In this document: one piece after another, positions 8,897-18,562 of the stretch
How positions within the stretch are numbered: the stretch's first letter is position 1
How the letters are laid out: each line of letters opens with the position of its first letter
Origin: Polyangiaceae bacterium
Lineage (GTDB): Bacteria > Myxococcota_A > Polyangia > Polyangiales > Polyangiaceae
DNA length: 64,000 nt
Direction: 5' to 3'
NCBI GenBank assembly: GCA_016712345.1
Contig: JADJRH010000001.1
Location: forward strand, 3,162,001-3,226,000
Made by a program: the position numbers and the translations under genes
The notes under the pieces: generated by a model
Database searches by the model: none
The model's input: only the letters and a program-made list of their open reading frames with translations
Told to the model about the DNA's origin: nothing

Positions 8897-10987
8897 GTGA
8901 TCACCGAACTGTCCCGCCTGCGGAACATCGGCATCAGCGCCCATATCGACTCCGGCAAGACGACGCTGACCGAACGCGTGTTGTTCTACACCAAACGGAT
9001 CCACGCCATTCACGACGTGAAAGGCAAGGACGGCGTGGGCGCAAAGATGGACTCCATGGATCTCGAGCGAGAGCGCGGGATCACCATCCAGTCCGCGGCC
9101 ACGCACTGCATGTGGGCCAACTACCACATCAACATCATCGACACCCCCGGCCACGTTGACTTCACCATTGAAGTGGAGCGCGCCCTCCGCGTTCTCGACG
9201 GCGCCATCCTCGTTCTCTGTGCGGTGGCCGGCGTTCAATCGCAGTCGCTCACGGTCGACAGGCAAATGCGCCGTTACGGCGTTCCCCGCATCTGCTTCGT
9301 GAATAAATGCGATCGCGCCGGTGCAAACCCGCTGCGCGCGCGCGACCAGCTCCGCGAAAAGCTCAACTTGAACCCGGTCCTCCTCCAACTGCCCATTGGT
9401 CTTGAAGACAAGTTTGAAGGCGTGGTGGACCTGGTGACGATGAAGTCGTTCCGCTTTGAAGGCGCAAACGGCGAAAAGATCATTGCCGGTGCGATCCCCG
9501 CTGACATGGAGGCCGAAGCGAAGAAGTGCCGCGACGAACTGCTCGACGCGGTGTCGATGTACTCGGACGAACTGACTGAGGCGATGCTCGAAGAACGCGT
9601 GACCGAAGATCTTCTTCACGCGGCAATTCGCAAGGCGGTCGTCAACCTTCAGATCGTGCCTGTGATGATGGGCTCAGCCTACAAAAACAAGGCTGTGCAA
9701 CTCCTTCTCGATGCGGTCACCCGGTACCTTCCCGCGCCGAACGACGTCACGAACCAAGCGGTGGACATCGACAAAGACGAGGCGAAAGTCACGCTTGAGT
9801 CCGACCCCGAGAAGCCGCTCGTGATGCTCGCGTTCAAGCTCGAAGACGGGCGTTTCGGTCAGCTCACCTATCTCCGCGTGTACCAAGGCACGCTGAGCAA
9901 GGGCAAAGAGATTGTGAATACTCGCACCGGCAAAAAGGCCAAAGTGGGCCGCCTGGTGCGCATGCACTCCGACGAAATGGAAGACATCGATTCATCGTGC
10001 GCCGGTGACATCGTTGCGATCTTCGGCATCGACTGCAACTCGGGCGACACGTTCACCGATGGTACACACAGCTACGCAATGACCTCGATGCACGTGCCCG
10101 ATCCGGTCATTTCGCTGACGGTGACGCCGAAGGACAACAAGGCGCAGGTCAACATGTCGAAGGCGCTGAGGCGCTTCACAAAGGAAGACCCCACCTTCCG
10201 CGTGAGCGCCGATCCGGAGACGAATGAAACGATCATCGCCGGCATGGGCGAGCTTCATCTCGATGTGTACATCGAGCGTATGAAGCGCGAATATTCGGCA
10301 GAAGTTATTACGAGCCCGCCGCGCGTCGCGTACCGCGAAACCATCACCAAGCGCGTTGATTTCAACTACACCCACAAGAAGCAAACCGGTGGTTCCGGTC
10401 AATACGGCAAGGTTGCCGGCTACTTGGAGCCCGGAGCCGATGCCTTCCTGTTCAACGACATGATCACAGGCGGCGCCATCCCGCGTGAGTTCATTCCGTC
10501 GTGCGAAAAAGGTTTCCGGTCGATGTTGGCCAAAGGCATGGTGATCGGCGCGCCTGTTACGGGCGTGGCGGTTACTATCAACGACGGTGCATCGCACTCC
10601 GTCGACTCCTCGGACATCGCCTTCCAGGAAGCCGCACGCGGCGCTTGGCGTGAGGCCTATCCCAAGTCCGGTCCACAAATCCTGGAGCCCGTCATGAAGG
10701 TGGCGGTTGAAGGGCCCTCGGAGTTCCAAGGCGGCATCGTGGGTGTACTCATGCAACGCCGCGGCATCATCGTCGGCACCACGGAAGCCGACGGCTTCTC
10801 CCGCGTTGAGGCGGAAGTACCGCTCTCAGAGATGTTCGGCTTCTCCACGGTGTTGCGCTCCGCAACGCAGGGCAAGGCCGAATTCACAATGGAGTTCTCG
10901 CGCTACCTGCCGCTGCCGCAGGCGCTCGCGGATGAACTCATCAAGAAGCATCGCGAAGAACAGCTCAAAAAAGAAAAAGGGAAGTGA
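8897..10987 (+). CDS. fusA: Elongation factor G, spdEFG1 type
   Basis: A translational GTPase that moves tRNA-mRNA through the ribosome. The N-terminal G domain shows AHIDSGKT (P-loop, residues about 15-22), the switch segment RERGITIQSAAT, DTPGHVDF, and NKCD. Domains II-V follow, including the typical GQYGKV and GMGELHLDV segments. At 696 residues it has normal length. The Ser in AHIDSGKT, where canonical EF-G has Ala, and the overall sequence resemble the spirochaete/planctomycete/delta-proteobacterial spdEFG1 and mitochondrial EF-G1 group, in which elongation is separated from ribosome recycling (done by spdEFG2). The start is GTG 8897, supported by GAGGAG 6 nt upstream. A downstream gene follows after 9 nt, so the two are likely co-transcribed. 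Confidence 0.93.
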   Translation: MITELSRLRNIGISAHIDSGKTTLTERVLFYTKRIHAIHDVKGKDGVGAKMDSMDLERERGITIQSAATHCMWANYHINIIDTPGHVDFTIEVERALRVLDGAILVLCAVAGVQSQSLTVDRQMRRYGVPRICFVNKCDRAGANPLRARDQLREKLNLNPVLLQLPIGLEDKFEGVVDLVTMKSFRFEGANGEKIIAGAIPADMEAEAKKCRDELLDAVSMYSDELTEAMLEERVTEDLLHAAIRKAVVNLQIVPVMMGSAYKNKAVQLLLDAVTRYLPAPNDVTNQAVDIDKDEAKVTLESDPEKPLVMLAFKLEDGRFGQLTYLRVYQGTLSKGKEIVNTRTGKKAKVGRLVRMHSDEMEDIDSSCAGDIVAIFGIDCNSGDTFTDGTHSYAMTSMHVPDPVISLTVTPKDNKAQVNMSKALRRFTKEDPTFRVSADPETNETIIAGMGELHLDVYIERMKREYSAEVITSPPRVAYRETITKRVDFNYTHKKQTGGSGQYGKVAGYLEPGADAFLFNDMITGGAIPREFIPSCEKGFRSMLAKGMVIGAPVTGVAVTINDGASHSVDSSDIAFQEAARGAWREAYPKSGPQILEPVMKVAVEGPSEFQGGIVGVLMQRRGIIVGTTEADGFSRVEAEVPLSEMFGFSTVLRSATQGKAEFTMEFSRYLPLPQALADELIKKHREEQLKKEKGK

Positions 10988-10996
10988 GGAGTCCGC

Positions 10997-12319
10997 ATGT
11001 ACCGTAGCGAAATCAATGAGCGGAGCCCCATGCGGGTCTTCGAGCGCTCGATGCACGGTGGGCTCGGGCGCGGTAACGTCGGCGTTATCGCCGCGCGACC
11101 CGGTGTCGGCAAAACGCCGATGCTTGTGCAGATCGGCCTCGACGATCTTCTTCGCGAGCGAAAGGTACTGCACCTTTCGCACGAACACGCCGTGGACCAC
11201 GTGCGCGCTTATTACGACGAGATTTTTCATGATCTCGCGATGTGGAAGCGCCTTGAAGATCCGGAGCGCGTGCGTCTCGACATCGAGCGCAGCCGCCTGA
11301 TCTTCTCGCATTTGGGTCACACAAAAACCGCCCCCCCGTCACTGCGCGGCGGTGCCACAAGCGTGAGCCGCATCCTTGAAACCGTTACGTTCGCCAAGGA
11401 CACGGCACACTTCAACCCCGACGTGATCATCATCGACGGCTTTGATCTGAGCGGTCCCGGCATGCACGAAGCGTTCAAAGCGCTTCACAAGGTTGCGCGC
11501 GATCTCTCCGCCGAGGTGTGGATCAGCGTGCAAACTACAGAGGGCCCCACGGCCGAAGGTTTGCTCCCCACGCTTGAAAAGGTGTACCCCGACGTGGCGT
11601 GTGTTGTGTACCTTGAGGCCAATCGCGACAGCGTGAGCCTGCGGCTCTTGAAGGATCACGACAACCAAGATCTCGCCGATTTTCACCTTCGGCTCGATCC
11701 CCACTCCATGCGCATTCTCGACACCGACGTGCGTTCGGCTTCCGAGCGTCCCAAAGACGCGCGTCGCTTCCGAATGCACTCGGGCGGCACGCGCGGCGCT
11801 GAAGCGGAGTTCGGCGCCTGCGCCGAAAAGTGGGGCATGCAAGAGGTCAACTACTCGTTCGCCGGACACAAGTTCCGCGAGCGCACCCGCCGTTTTGTCG
11901 AACTCACCGAAGAAGAACTTCGCCAGGGCGACTTCAGCCTTGTGTACGTTTCAAAGCGCCTCGGCCGCGTCCTCAGCGAAATTCCCTTGGTGCGCAACAT
12001 CCTTCAAACGATTTGGTACCAAATCAACGCTGCAAGCCAGGTGTTCGTGATCGGTGCCATCCAAGAAGACGGCCACGTTCGCGGTGGCACAGGCTGGGGC
12101 GCCGAACTCGCGCGCCTCTGGAAAAAGCCGGTGTTCGTCTTCGATCAAGACCGCAAAGCGTGGTTTGCGTGGAACGGCACCAAGTGGGAACTCTGCGTCA
12201 GCCCGCCCTCGGTGAATCGCGAGAACTTCGCCGGGATTGGCACGCAAAACCTCACCGAAGACGGCAAAAAAGCCATCTTTGAGCTGTTCGCACGCTCCTT
12301 CGGCGCCCCTGCCGCATAA
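10997..12319 (+). CDS. RecA/DnaB-like ATPase fused to a SLOG-type domain
   Basis: A 440-residue protein in two parts. Residues 1 to about 240 are a RecA/DnaB/KaiC-like P-loop ATPase: Walker A ARPGVGKT (33-40), a strand ending LHLSHEH where DnaB-like proteins have S-x-E, and Walker B VIIIDGFD (143-150). Residues about 258-440 look like a SLOG/LOG-family Rossmann domain. They begin FRMHSGGTRGAEAEFG, a Gly-rich nucleotide-contact motif, and continue through NAASQVFVIG, GGTGWGAELAR and PVFVFDQD. SLOG domains bind or cleave nucleotide-derived ligands. It lies 9 nt after the EF-G stop, so a link to translation or stress is possible but unproven. I know no characterised protein with this architecture. 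Confidence 0.7.
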   Translation: MYRSEINERSPMRVFERSMHGGLGRGNVGVIAARPGVGKTPMLVQIGLDDLLRERKVLHLSHEHAVDHVRAYYDEIFHDLAMWKRLEDPERVRLDIERSRLIFSHLGHTKTAPPSLRGGATSVSRILETVTFAKDTAHFNPDVIIIDGFDLSGPGMHEAFKALHKVARDLSAEVWISVQTTEGPTAEGLLPTLEKVYPDVACVVYLEANRDSVSLRLLKDHDNQDLADFHLRLDPHSMRILDTDVRSASERPKDARRFRMHSGGTRGAEAEFGACAEKWGMQEVNYSFAGHKFRERTRRFVELTEEELRQGDFSLVYVSKRLGRVLSEIPLVRNILQTIWYQINAASQVFVIGAIQEDGHVRGGTGWGAELARLWKKPVFVFDQDRKAWFAWNGTKWELCVSPPSVNRENFAGIGTQNLTEDGKKAIFELFARSFGAPAA

Positions 12320-12416
12320 GGCCCACTCGGGCTCACCCTGAGAACACAGTTCGTATTCCAACCCATCAACTCAATGCCGGTTGACGACACGCGGCACTCC
12401 CGTTAGCCGTGCCTGC

Positions 12417-13325
12417 GTGTCGGCCGACAAATCCACGTCGCACATTTTCCAATCGCTTGCCGTGAACACGGCCATCGCCGTGTTTAAGGGCGGCGCCGCT
12501 GTGTACACAGGATCCGGCGCAATGCTCGCCGAAACGATCCACTCGTTCGCCGACTGCGGTAACCAGCTGCTGCTCCTCCTCGGCGTAAAAAGCTCTGCAA
12601 AAGAGCCGGATCGGGCGCACCCACTGGGTTACGGTCGCTCGCTCTACTTCTGGTCGTTTATGGTCGCGCTGCTCCTGTTCGTGGGCGGCGGAGTGTTTTC
12701 AATCTACGAGGGCATTCACAAATTGCTCGTGCCCGAGCCGGTTGAAAACGTATGGGTCGGCGTCGCCATATTGGCGTTTTCGCTCGCGCTCGAAGGTTGG
12801 TCCACCCTCTCCAACGTGTTCGAACTCAACAAACGCCGCGGCAAAGTCCCGTTTTTTTCATACCTGCGTGCAACCAAAGACAGCGACCTCATCGTTGTGT
12901 TTGGTGAAAACAGCGCTGCGTCGCTCGGGCTTTTCTTTGCGCTTGCAGCCATTCTCCTGGCTCATTTCACCCACGATGCGCGCTGGGATGCGGCCGGCAG
13001 CTTGGTCATCGGCATTGTGCTTGTCGGCGTTGCGATCTTCCTCGCCGTTGAAGTGAAGAGCCTTTTGCTCGGCGAAGCGGCCGATCCAAAAATTGAAGCC
13101 GAAGCCCTCAAAGTCATCGAAAAGAGTGAACGGTTGAACGAACTGCTTCGCTTCATCACCATTCAGCAAGGCCCCGGTGAAGTGCTTGTTGCGTGCAAAA
13201 TCCGCCTCGAAAGCAGCATGAGCGCCGACGACGTTTGTCACGCCATCAACGCGTTTGAACGGGATCTGCGTTCGGCCTGCCCCGAAGTGCGATGGTGTTT
13301 TGTGGAGCCTGATCTCGAAGCGTGA
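12417..13325 (+). CDS. Cation diffusion facilitator (CDF) metal transporter
   Basis: An inner-membrane antiporter that exports divalent metals such as zinc. Features seen: a first membrane helix region with ETIHSFADCGNQ carrying the HxxxD metal site, HPLGYGR-xxFW before the next helices, a cluster FGENSAASLGL (site residues in the fifth helix region), and a C-terminal cytoplasmic domain with an alpha-beta metallochaperone fold ending WCFVEPD. The ENSAAxLGL helix is closest to the SLC30A9/ZnT9-like branch. The start is uncertain: GTG 12417 was chosen; TTG 12381 is in frame. The stop overlaps the next start by 4 nt. Confidence 0.88.
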   Translation: MSADKSTSHIFQSLAVNTAIAVFKGGAAVYTGSGAMLAETIHSFADCGNQLLLLLGVKSSAKEPDRAHPLGYGRSLYFWSFMVALLLFVGGGVFSIYEGIHKLLVPEPVENVWVGVAILAFSLALEGWSTLSNVFELNKRRGKVPFFSYLRATKDSDLIVVFGENSAASLGLFFALAAILLAHFTHDARWDAAGSLVIGIVLVGVAIFLAVEVKSLLLGEAADPKIEAEALKVIEKSERLNELLRFITIQQGPGEVLVACKIRLESSMSADDVCHAINAFERDLRSACPEVRWCFVEPDLEA

Positions 13326-14692
13326 CGCACGATCAATCCTCCAGACTTCCACCTTCGGTTCGCACGCTCATCACGCTTGCGTTGCCTATGATTGTGTCGC
13401 GCTCCACGCAGGTTGTCGTGGGCGTGAGCGACGCGGTGATGGTGGCGGATCTCGGTGAAGGCGCTCTCGCCGCAACCACCGCGGGAGCACTCAACACGTT
13501 CGCCGTTCTCATTTTGCCGATGGGCACAACGTTCATCGTGTCGAGTTTTGCATCGCAGCTCTTTGGAAAAGGGGATCTCAAAGGTGCGCGTCGTTTTGGC
13601 ATTTACGGCCTCTTTTTGGGCCTCTTTACAGAGCTTTTGTGCCTCGTCTCCATTCCGTTTATTCCGTGGGTGCTCGGCCAATTGCCATACGCGCCCGACG
13701 TTCGGCAGCTGATGACAACCTACTTGCAGGTTCGTTTGGCCGCGGGCGGAGCTGCGATCGGAATTGAAGCGCTGAGCAATTATTACGGTGGCCTCGGCAA
13801 AACCTCGTACGCGATGTACGCAAACATCGCCGCGATGGTGCTCAACGTTGCCGGCAATTACCTCTTGATCAAAGGCCATTTTGGGTTTCCGGCCATGGGT
13901 GTGAAGGGCGCCGCACTCGCCAGCGCTGTGTCCACAACAATCGCATTTGCAGGCTTTTTCGTGTGGTTTTTGCGCGGCGGAGTAGCCACCCGCGCCGCCG
14001 GTTTGTCGTGGCGTGAAATGGGGCGAATGTTGCGTTTCGGCATTCCGTCGGGGCTCAATTGGTTTTTTGAATTCTCCGCGTTCAACGTCTTCGTCAACGT
14101 TGTTGTCGCCGGGCTTGGCACCACATCGCTCGCAGCGCTCATGGCCGTGATGCAGATCAACAGCGTGTCGTTTATGCCCGCGTTTGGCATCGCGAGCGCC
14201 GGTGCGATTTTGGTTGGTCAGGCCATTGGCGCCGAAGCAAAACAAGATGTCGGCCGCATTGTTCGAATGACCTTTTTTACAACGGCCGCGTGGCAAGGCT
14301 TGGTGAGCATTTCTTACCTCGCCGTGCCGGAACTTCTGTTTCGCCCCTTTGCAACCGACCCTGTCAATTCGCAAAAACTCATTCAGATTGGTGTACACAT
14401 GCTCATGTTGTCCACCATCTGGCAACTCTGCGATTCGGCTGCGAGTACGCTTGCCGAAGCGTTGCGTGCCGCCGGAGATACGGCGTTTACCCTTTGGGCA
14501 CGCACGATCATCGCGTGGGTGATCTTTGTGCCCGGCAGTTACATAAGTGTTCGCTATTTCAAACTGGGCGAAGCCGCCGCAACCTTGTGGCTCGCCGCTT
14601 ATTTGGGGCTTTTGGCGGCCGTCTTGTTTTTTCGCTTCCGCAGCGACGCCTGGAAAGAACTCAAGTTGGTTGAACCCGACGCGTTGGCGTAA
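13322..14692 (+). CDS. MATE-family multidrug efflux transporter
   Basis: A 456-residue polytopic membrane protein with about 12 hydrophobic segments and the two-fold MATE pattern: the N-half starts LALPMIVSRSTQVVVGVSDAVM, and the C-half has FGIPSGLNWFFEF and GQAIGAEAKQDV. These proteins exchange sodium or protons for cationic drugs or metabolites. GTG 13322 overlaps the CDF stop (GTGA), which fixes the start and indicates coupling with the metal exporter. It is convergent with the SDR gene downstream, with no obvious terminator between. Substrate unknown. Confidence 0.9.
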   Translation: MTHDQSSRLPPSVRTLITLALPMIVSRSTQVVVGVSDAVMVADLGEGALAATTAGALNTFAVLILPMGTTFIVSSFASQLFGKGDLKGARRFGIYGLFLGLFTELLCLVSIPFIPWVLGQLPYAPDVRQLMTTYLQVRLAAGGAAIGIEALSNYYGGLGKTSYAMYANIAAMVLNVAGNYLLIKGHFGFPAMGVKGAALASAVSTTIAFAGFFVWFLRGGVATRAAGLSWREMGRMLRFGIPSGLNWFFEFSAFNVFVNVVVAGLGTTSLAALMAVMQINSVSFMPAFGIASAGAILVGQAIGAEAKQDVGRIVRMTFFTTAAWQGLVSISYLAVPELLFRPFATDPVNSQKLIQIGVHMLMLSTIWQLCDSAASTLAEALRAAGDTAFTLWARTIIAWVIFVPGSYISVRYFKLGEAAATLWLAAYLGLLAAVLFFRFRSDAWKELKLVEPDALA

Positions 14693-14744
14693 CACGGAGC
14701 CACCGGCGCCCAGCCGAGGAACCGTGCATCCCGCCCTTGTGTAC

Positions 14745-15563
14745 TCACATCCCAGAACGCTTTTTCTCGATGTATCGCCGCTTATTTTCGGCTCCGCGCT
14801 TTTCCAGAATCGGCCTCAGTTTGCGGGCGAGCGGCGGAAGCAAATACCCAATTGTAGCCAATTTGCCTGAAAAATAAGGCATTGCGATCTCACCCGTGCC
14901 TTCATCAATGCATTTGATCACCGCGTCGGCCACTTCATCGGCGGTGCTCATCGGCTGCGAAAACACCAAATCGGGAACCCTCTCGATCTCGCCGAAAAAC
15001 GGCGTATCCACAGGGCCGGGGCACACCGTTGCCACCGTGATATCGCGTTCGCGAAGCTCTTCCGCAATCACGCGGGAAAACGCTCGAAGCCCAGCTTTTG
15101 AAGCGGAATACGATGCCTCATGAAACACCGGAACCATCCCCGCCAAACTCGCCACATTCACGATCGCACCCCCGGATCGAATGTGCTCCGCGCATACTCT
15201 GGTTAGAAAAATCGGTGCCGACAAGTTCACCGTAATGACCTCCACGGCTTGTTCCGCCGTGAGATCGAGCAGCGCGCCGCGGTGATTGAGCCCCGCGTTG
15301 TTCACCAAAATATCGAGACCGCCAAATCGCTCGATCACCGTTTTTGGCAGGTTTGCGAGCGCCGAAAAATCAGCCACATCCGCCGGGAAAGCAGCCGCTT
15401 TGTCCGCGCCGATGAGCGACGCGGCTTCTTCGAGTTTGTTTTTTGTCCGCGCCACGAGTGCCACTTTGCAGCCGCGCGCCGCGAGCTTTTGCGCCGCCGA
15501 AAGCCCAATGCCCGACGACGCACCCGTCACGATTGCCACTTTCCCGTGAAGGCTTTTTCCCAT
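14745..15563 (-). CDS. Short-chain dehydrogenase/reductase (SDR)
   Basis: A 272-residue classical SDR. It has the cofactor motif TGASSGIG (residues 13-20), NNAG, the catalytic Ser in VASLAG and YSASK, and PGPVDTPF after the active site. The basic residues after the second strand (VALVARTKNK) favour NADP(H). A C-terminal tail with Arg/Lys clusters (LARKLRPILEKRG) may touch the membrane. ATG 15563 (MGKSLHGK) was chosen because GAGG lies 7 nt upstream; ATG 15578 is an alternative, and the long open frame up to 16268 is antisense to the DUF58 gene and rejected. It is divergent from the vWA operon with only about 40 nt between starts. Confidence 0.9.
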   Translation of the reverse strand: MGKSLHGKVAIVTGASSGIGLSAAQKLAARGCKVALVARTKNKLEEAASLIGADKAAAFPADVADFSALANLPKTVIERFGGLDILVNNAGLNHRGALLDLTAEQAVEVITVNLSAPIFLTRVCAEHIRSGGAIVNVASLAGMVPVFHEASYSASKAGLRAFSRVIAEELRERDITVATVCPGPVDTPFFGEIERVPDLVFSQPMSTADEVADAVIKCIDEGTGEIAMPYFSGKLATIGYLLPPLARKLRPILEKRGAENKRRYIEKKRSGM

Positions 15564-15605
15564 GCCGCCTCGTAACATTTCCGCGCGTTGTCGGCGCGCC
15601 AAACG

Positions 15606-16517
15606 ATGAGTGCTAAAGTCGCGCCGGTGACCGCTTCGGCCGAGGGCTCCAAACTGCTCGATCCCGCGTTTGTGCGGGAGCTTGAAGCTCTTCGGCGCCG
15701 CCTCGAAATCCGCGCCAGATCCGGCCAAGGGGGTGAACATCTCGCTCGCCGCAAAGGCTCTTCCGCCGAGTTTCAAGAGCACCGTGCGTACGCACCCGGC
15801 GACGACATGCGGCGTATCGATTGGGCAGCGTATGCACGCACAGGTGACCCGGTTCTCAAGTTGTTTCGAGCCGAAGAAGACGTGATCGCACGCCTCGTTT
15901 GCGACGGATCGGCATCCCTCGATTTCGGTGAACCCAAAAAGATCCATGTCGCACGCCAAATGGCCGCCGCCGTTGGGTACATGACGCTTGCCCGTTCGGA
16001 ACGCGCGCAGCTCTATGTCGCCGGCGAGGGAATTGCCGCCGAAGCTTCGCCGTTTCGTGGTCGTGGCGGCCTCCCCCAACTGCTTCGATCGCTTGACGCC
16101 CTCAAACCCAAAGGCGGCACCAACTTGACCCGCGCGATCGACTCCATCGTTCAACGCAGCGCTCGCCCCGGCATGCTTGTGGTCCTCTCTGACTTTTTCG
16201 ATCCCGGTGCGGTCACATCGGCTCTCAGTCGCGCCGTCAGCGCCGGGCACGATGTGGCCCTGGTTCACGTGGTCGCAACAGAAGAAATTCAGCCTAATTT
16301 TGAAGGTGATTTTGAACTTGAAGACATTGAAACAGGGGCCCTTGTCGAAGTGACAATGGATGCCTCCGCCGTTGAAGCGTACACATTGCGCTTCGCCGGC
16401 CTTTGTGAAGAACTCCGCGCCTGGTCCAAAAAAATGGGCGCCACCTACGTTCGCGTTGTCACGGGCGAGCCGCTCGACGAAGCGGTTCGGCGCTTCGTGG
16501 CAAGGAGCGTCGATTGA
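15606..16517 (+). CDS. DUF58 protein (MoxR-associated)
   Basis: A 303-residue member of the DUF58 family, normally encoded next to a MoxR AAA+ ATPase and vWA membrane proteins. The signature is complete: GEHLARRKGSSAEFQEHRAYAPGDD split as RRKG, AEFQEHR, YAPGDDMRRIDW, then ARTGDPVLKLFRAEE. A degenerate vWA-like half follows (LVCDGSASLDFG). There is no membrane segment, so it is likely cytoplasmic. It is the first gene of a four-gene coupled operon; the stop overlaps the TTG start of the next gene. No moxR gene is present upstream, which is unusual. Start ATG 15606. Confidence 0.88.
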   Translation: MSAKVAPVTASAEGSKLLDPAFVRELEALRRRLEIRARSGQGGEHLARRKGSSAEFQEHRAYAPGDDMRRIDWAAYARTGDPVLKLFRAEEDVIARLVCDGSASLDFGEPKKIHVARQMAAAVGYMTLARSERAQLYVAGEGIAAEASPFRGRGGLPQLLRSLDALKPKGGTNLTRAIDSIVQRSARPGMLVVLSDFFDPGAVTSALSRAVSAGHDVALVHVVATEEIQPNFEGDFELEDIETGALVEVTMDASAVEAYTLRFAGLCEELRAWSKKMGATYVRVVTGEPLDEAVRRFVARSVD

Positions 16518-18562
16518 TCTCTGAGCCCGTCATTTTCGCGAAAACTTCGAGTGTGTGTACACATTCGTTTTTTCTCGCCGGCTCGTTTCCCGTGGAGGTG
16601 CTTTCGCCCTGGGGGCTCACAGCGCTCGCGCTGCTCATTCCCCTGGTGGTGCTCTACATCCTTCGGATCAAGCGCCAACGAAAGCGAGTTGCCACCACAT
16701 GGCTTTGGGCCGCCGCGCAACGCGATCTCCTGGCGCGTCATCCGTTCAAAAAACTCATCGCTCAAATTCCCCTTCTTTTGCAGGCGCTCGTGCTCCTTTT
16801 TCTGGGTCTCGCCCTCGCGCGACCCGCCACGCGTGGACGCGCGATCACCGGCGATCACCTCGCGATCGTTATCGACACAAGCGCTTCGATGTCCGCCGCC
16901 GCCACCGAACACAACGTGGCCGGCAACGTTACAACCCGCCTCGATCTCGCAAAACAGGTTGCAAAAGACCTTGTTTCAGCGCTTCAACCCGGCAGTGACG
17001 TCCTCGTTTTAGAAGCCGCTCTCGATGCGCGTCTCGCTTCACCGCTTGACCGCGACGCCGTGCGCGTAAAAGCCGCCATTGACCGATTGCAGCCCCGCGA
17101 CGTGGAGGGAGACCTCGGGGCCGCCGTTGCCCTCGCCGTCGATCGTCTTCGCCAACTCGGCGGTTCACGCCGCATCTTGGTTCTCACCGACGGAAATCTC
17201 GCGCGCCCCACAACCTTCAGCGGAACATCCATTGCTGTTGAAGTGATCACTGTTGGGTCCGCCGCAGACAACGCGGCTATCATTCGAACCGACGTTCGCT
17301 CCGGCACCGATCCCGTCACCAAACGCGAGCAAGTGCAGGCGTTTTTGGTGGTTGCCAACTTCGGCACAAAACCTCGCGAACTATTCGTCACAATGCGTGA
17401 GGACAACGCCTCCGACACGCTCGCTTCGCGCAAAGTGCTTGTTCAACCGGGCGAGCGACTGCCGGTTGTACTCACGTTCTTCCCAACGCGCGGTGATTAC
17501 CGACGTGGACTCGCATTCGAAATCTCACCTCACGACGCCATGCCCGTGGACGACATGGCCTACGGGCGAGTTCCAGCCGGTGATAAACTACCCGTATTCT
17601 TAGCCGCTCCGGGTGACCCCTCTCCCTGGCTTTACCGCGCTATCGCAGCCGATCCGGCGGTCGATCTCAAAACCGGATCCACCTCTTCACTCAGCGCCGC
17701 CGGTGGAGTTGAAGTTGACTCCTTTGTTGTTGTTGATGGTGCCTGTCCCGATAACCCGCCCGGCGCCGACCTATTCATTGTTCATCCCCCTGCTGGAACC
17801 TGTTTTGGCGCTCTCGTCGGCCAAACGTTGGAAAATCCCACCATCACTTCGTGGGAAAGTCGCGACAGCCGTCTTCGATTTTTAACCCTCGACGGTGTGT
17901 ACATTTCGCGTGCCAACCTCATCCGCCCGCAAAGCACCACTCAAGAACTCATTCGCACCCAAAGCGGCCCAATCGCTGTGGACATCTCCACCCCCGCTCG
18001 AACTGCCACTTTGCTCGGATTCGACGTGGGCGAGAGTGATTGGCCGCTGAAAGCATCGTTCGTCCTCTTCACGCGAAACCTCTTGGAACAGGCCCGCGCG
18101 CACCGCGCACAGGGTGTTACCGGACCTGCCCGCGCCGGTGAACCTCTTCGCGCAACCATTCCCGCTACAGCCACCGATGTGACAGCAACCGGCCCCAACG
18201 GCGAAAAAGCGGAAGTATCCATGCGAGCCGGATTGGCCGTTGTTCCCGACGTCACAAAAACCGGCTTTTACAACCTCGCTTGGCAGGGCCCCCAGGCTGG
18301 AACACTTGTTGTGCCCGTCAACCTGACAAGTGCCGCAGAAAGCGATCTATCCGCAAAGCCCCTCACGGCCACAAGTGGTGATGTCACTGTCACTCAAGCG
18401 GGGTCAGAACCCGACTCGCACAATGAATGGACTTGGGTATTGGCCCTCATTGCACTCGCGTTCATCGTATTCGACGTTTGGTATTTCACACGAGCACCTA
18501 AAGCGGTTTCTTTAGGAAGTTTGGCATTGGCCCCCAAGCTCCCGGAGCGCCCCCGTGGCTAA
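16514..18562 (+). CDS. BatA-like vWA membrane protein
   Basis: A 682-residue inner-membrane protein. An N-terminal BatA domain has two helices (residues about 30-50 and 86-103) separated by RIKRQRKRVATTWLW. Then comes a vWA domain with an intact metal-ion site D121-TSAS (VIDTSASMS), a beta-rich middle, and a C-terminal helix (WVLALIALAFIVFDVWYF). vWA domains bind partner proteins through a metal; such proteins work with MoxR/DUF58 in envelope or complex assembly. The start is TTG 16514, supported by AAGGAG at 16502-16507 and by TTGA overlap with the preceding stop. The gene contains a GTGTACAC palindrome in codons 15-17. Confidence 0.85.
   Translation: MISEPVIFAKTSSVCTHSFFLAGSFPVEVLSPWGLTALALLIPLVVLYILRIKRQRKRVATTWLWAAAQRDLLARHPFKKLIAQIPLLLQALVLLFLGLALARPATRGRAITGDHLAIVIDTSASMSAAATEHNVAGNVTTRLDLAKQVAKDLVSALQPGSDVLVLEAALDARLASPLDRDAVRVKAAIDRLQPRDVEGDLGAAVALAVDRLRQLGGSRRILVLTDGNLARPTTFSGTSIAVEVITVGSAADNAAIIRTDVRSGTDPVTKREQVQAFLVVANFGTKPRELFVTMREDNASDTLASRKVLVQPGERLPVVLTFFPTRGDYRRGLAFEISPHDAMPVDDMAYGRVPAGDKLPVFLAAPGDPSPWLYRAIAADPAVDLKTGSTSSLSAAGGVEVDSFVVVDGACPDNPPGADLFIVHPPAGTCFGALVGQTLENPTITSWESRDSRLRFLTLDGVYISRANLIRPQSTTQELIRTQSGPIAVDISTPARTATLLGFDVGESDWPLKASFVLFTRNLLEQARAHRAQGVTGPARAGEPLRATIPATATDVTATGPNGEKAEVSMRAGLAVVPDVTKTGFYNLAWQGPQAGTLVVPVNLTSAAESDLSAKPLTATSGDVTVTQAGSEPDSHNEWTWVLALIALAFIVFDVWYFTRAPKAVSLGSLALAPKLPERPRG

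Noticed and set aside
13238..14695. Minus-strand open frame of 485 codons opposite the MATE gene
   Set aside because: His/Arg/Gly-rich translation without motifs; the plus-strand MATE protein is unmistakable.
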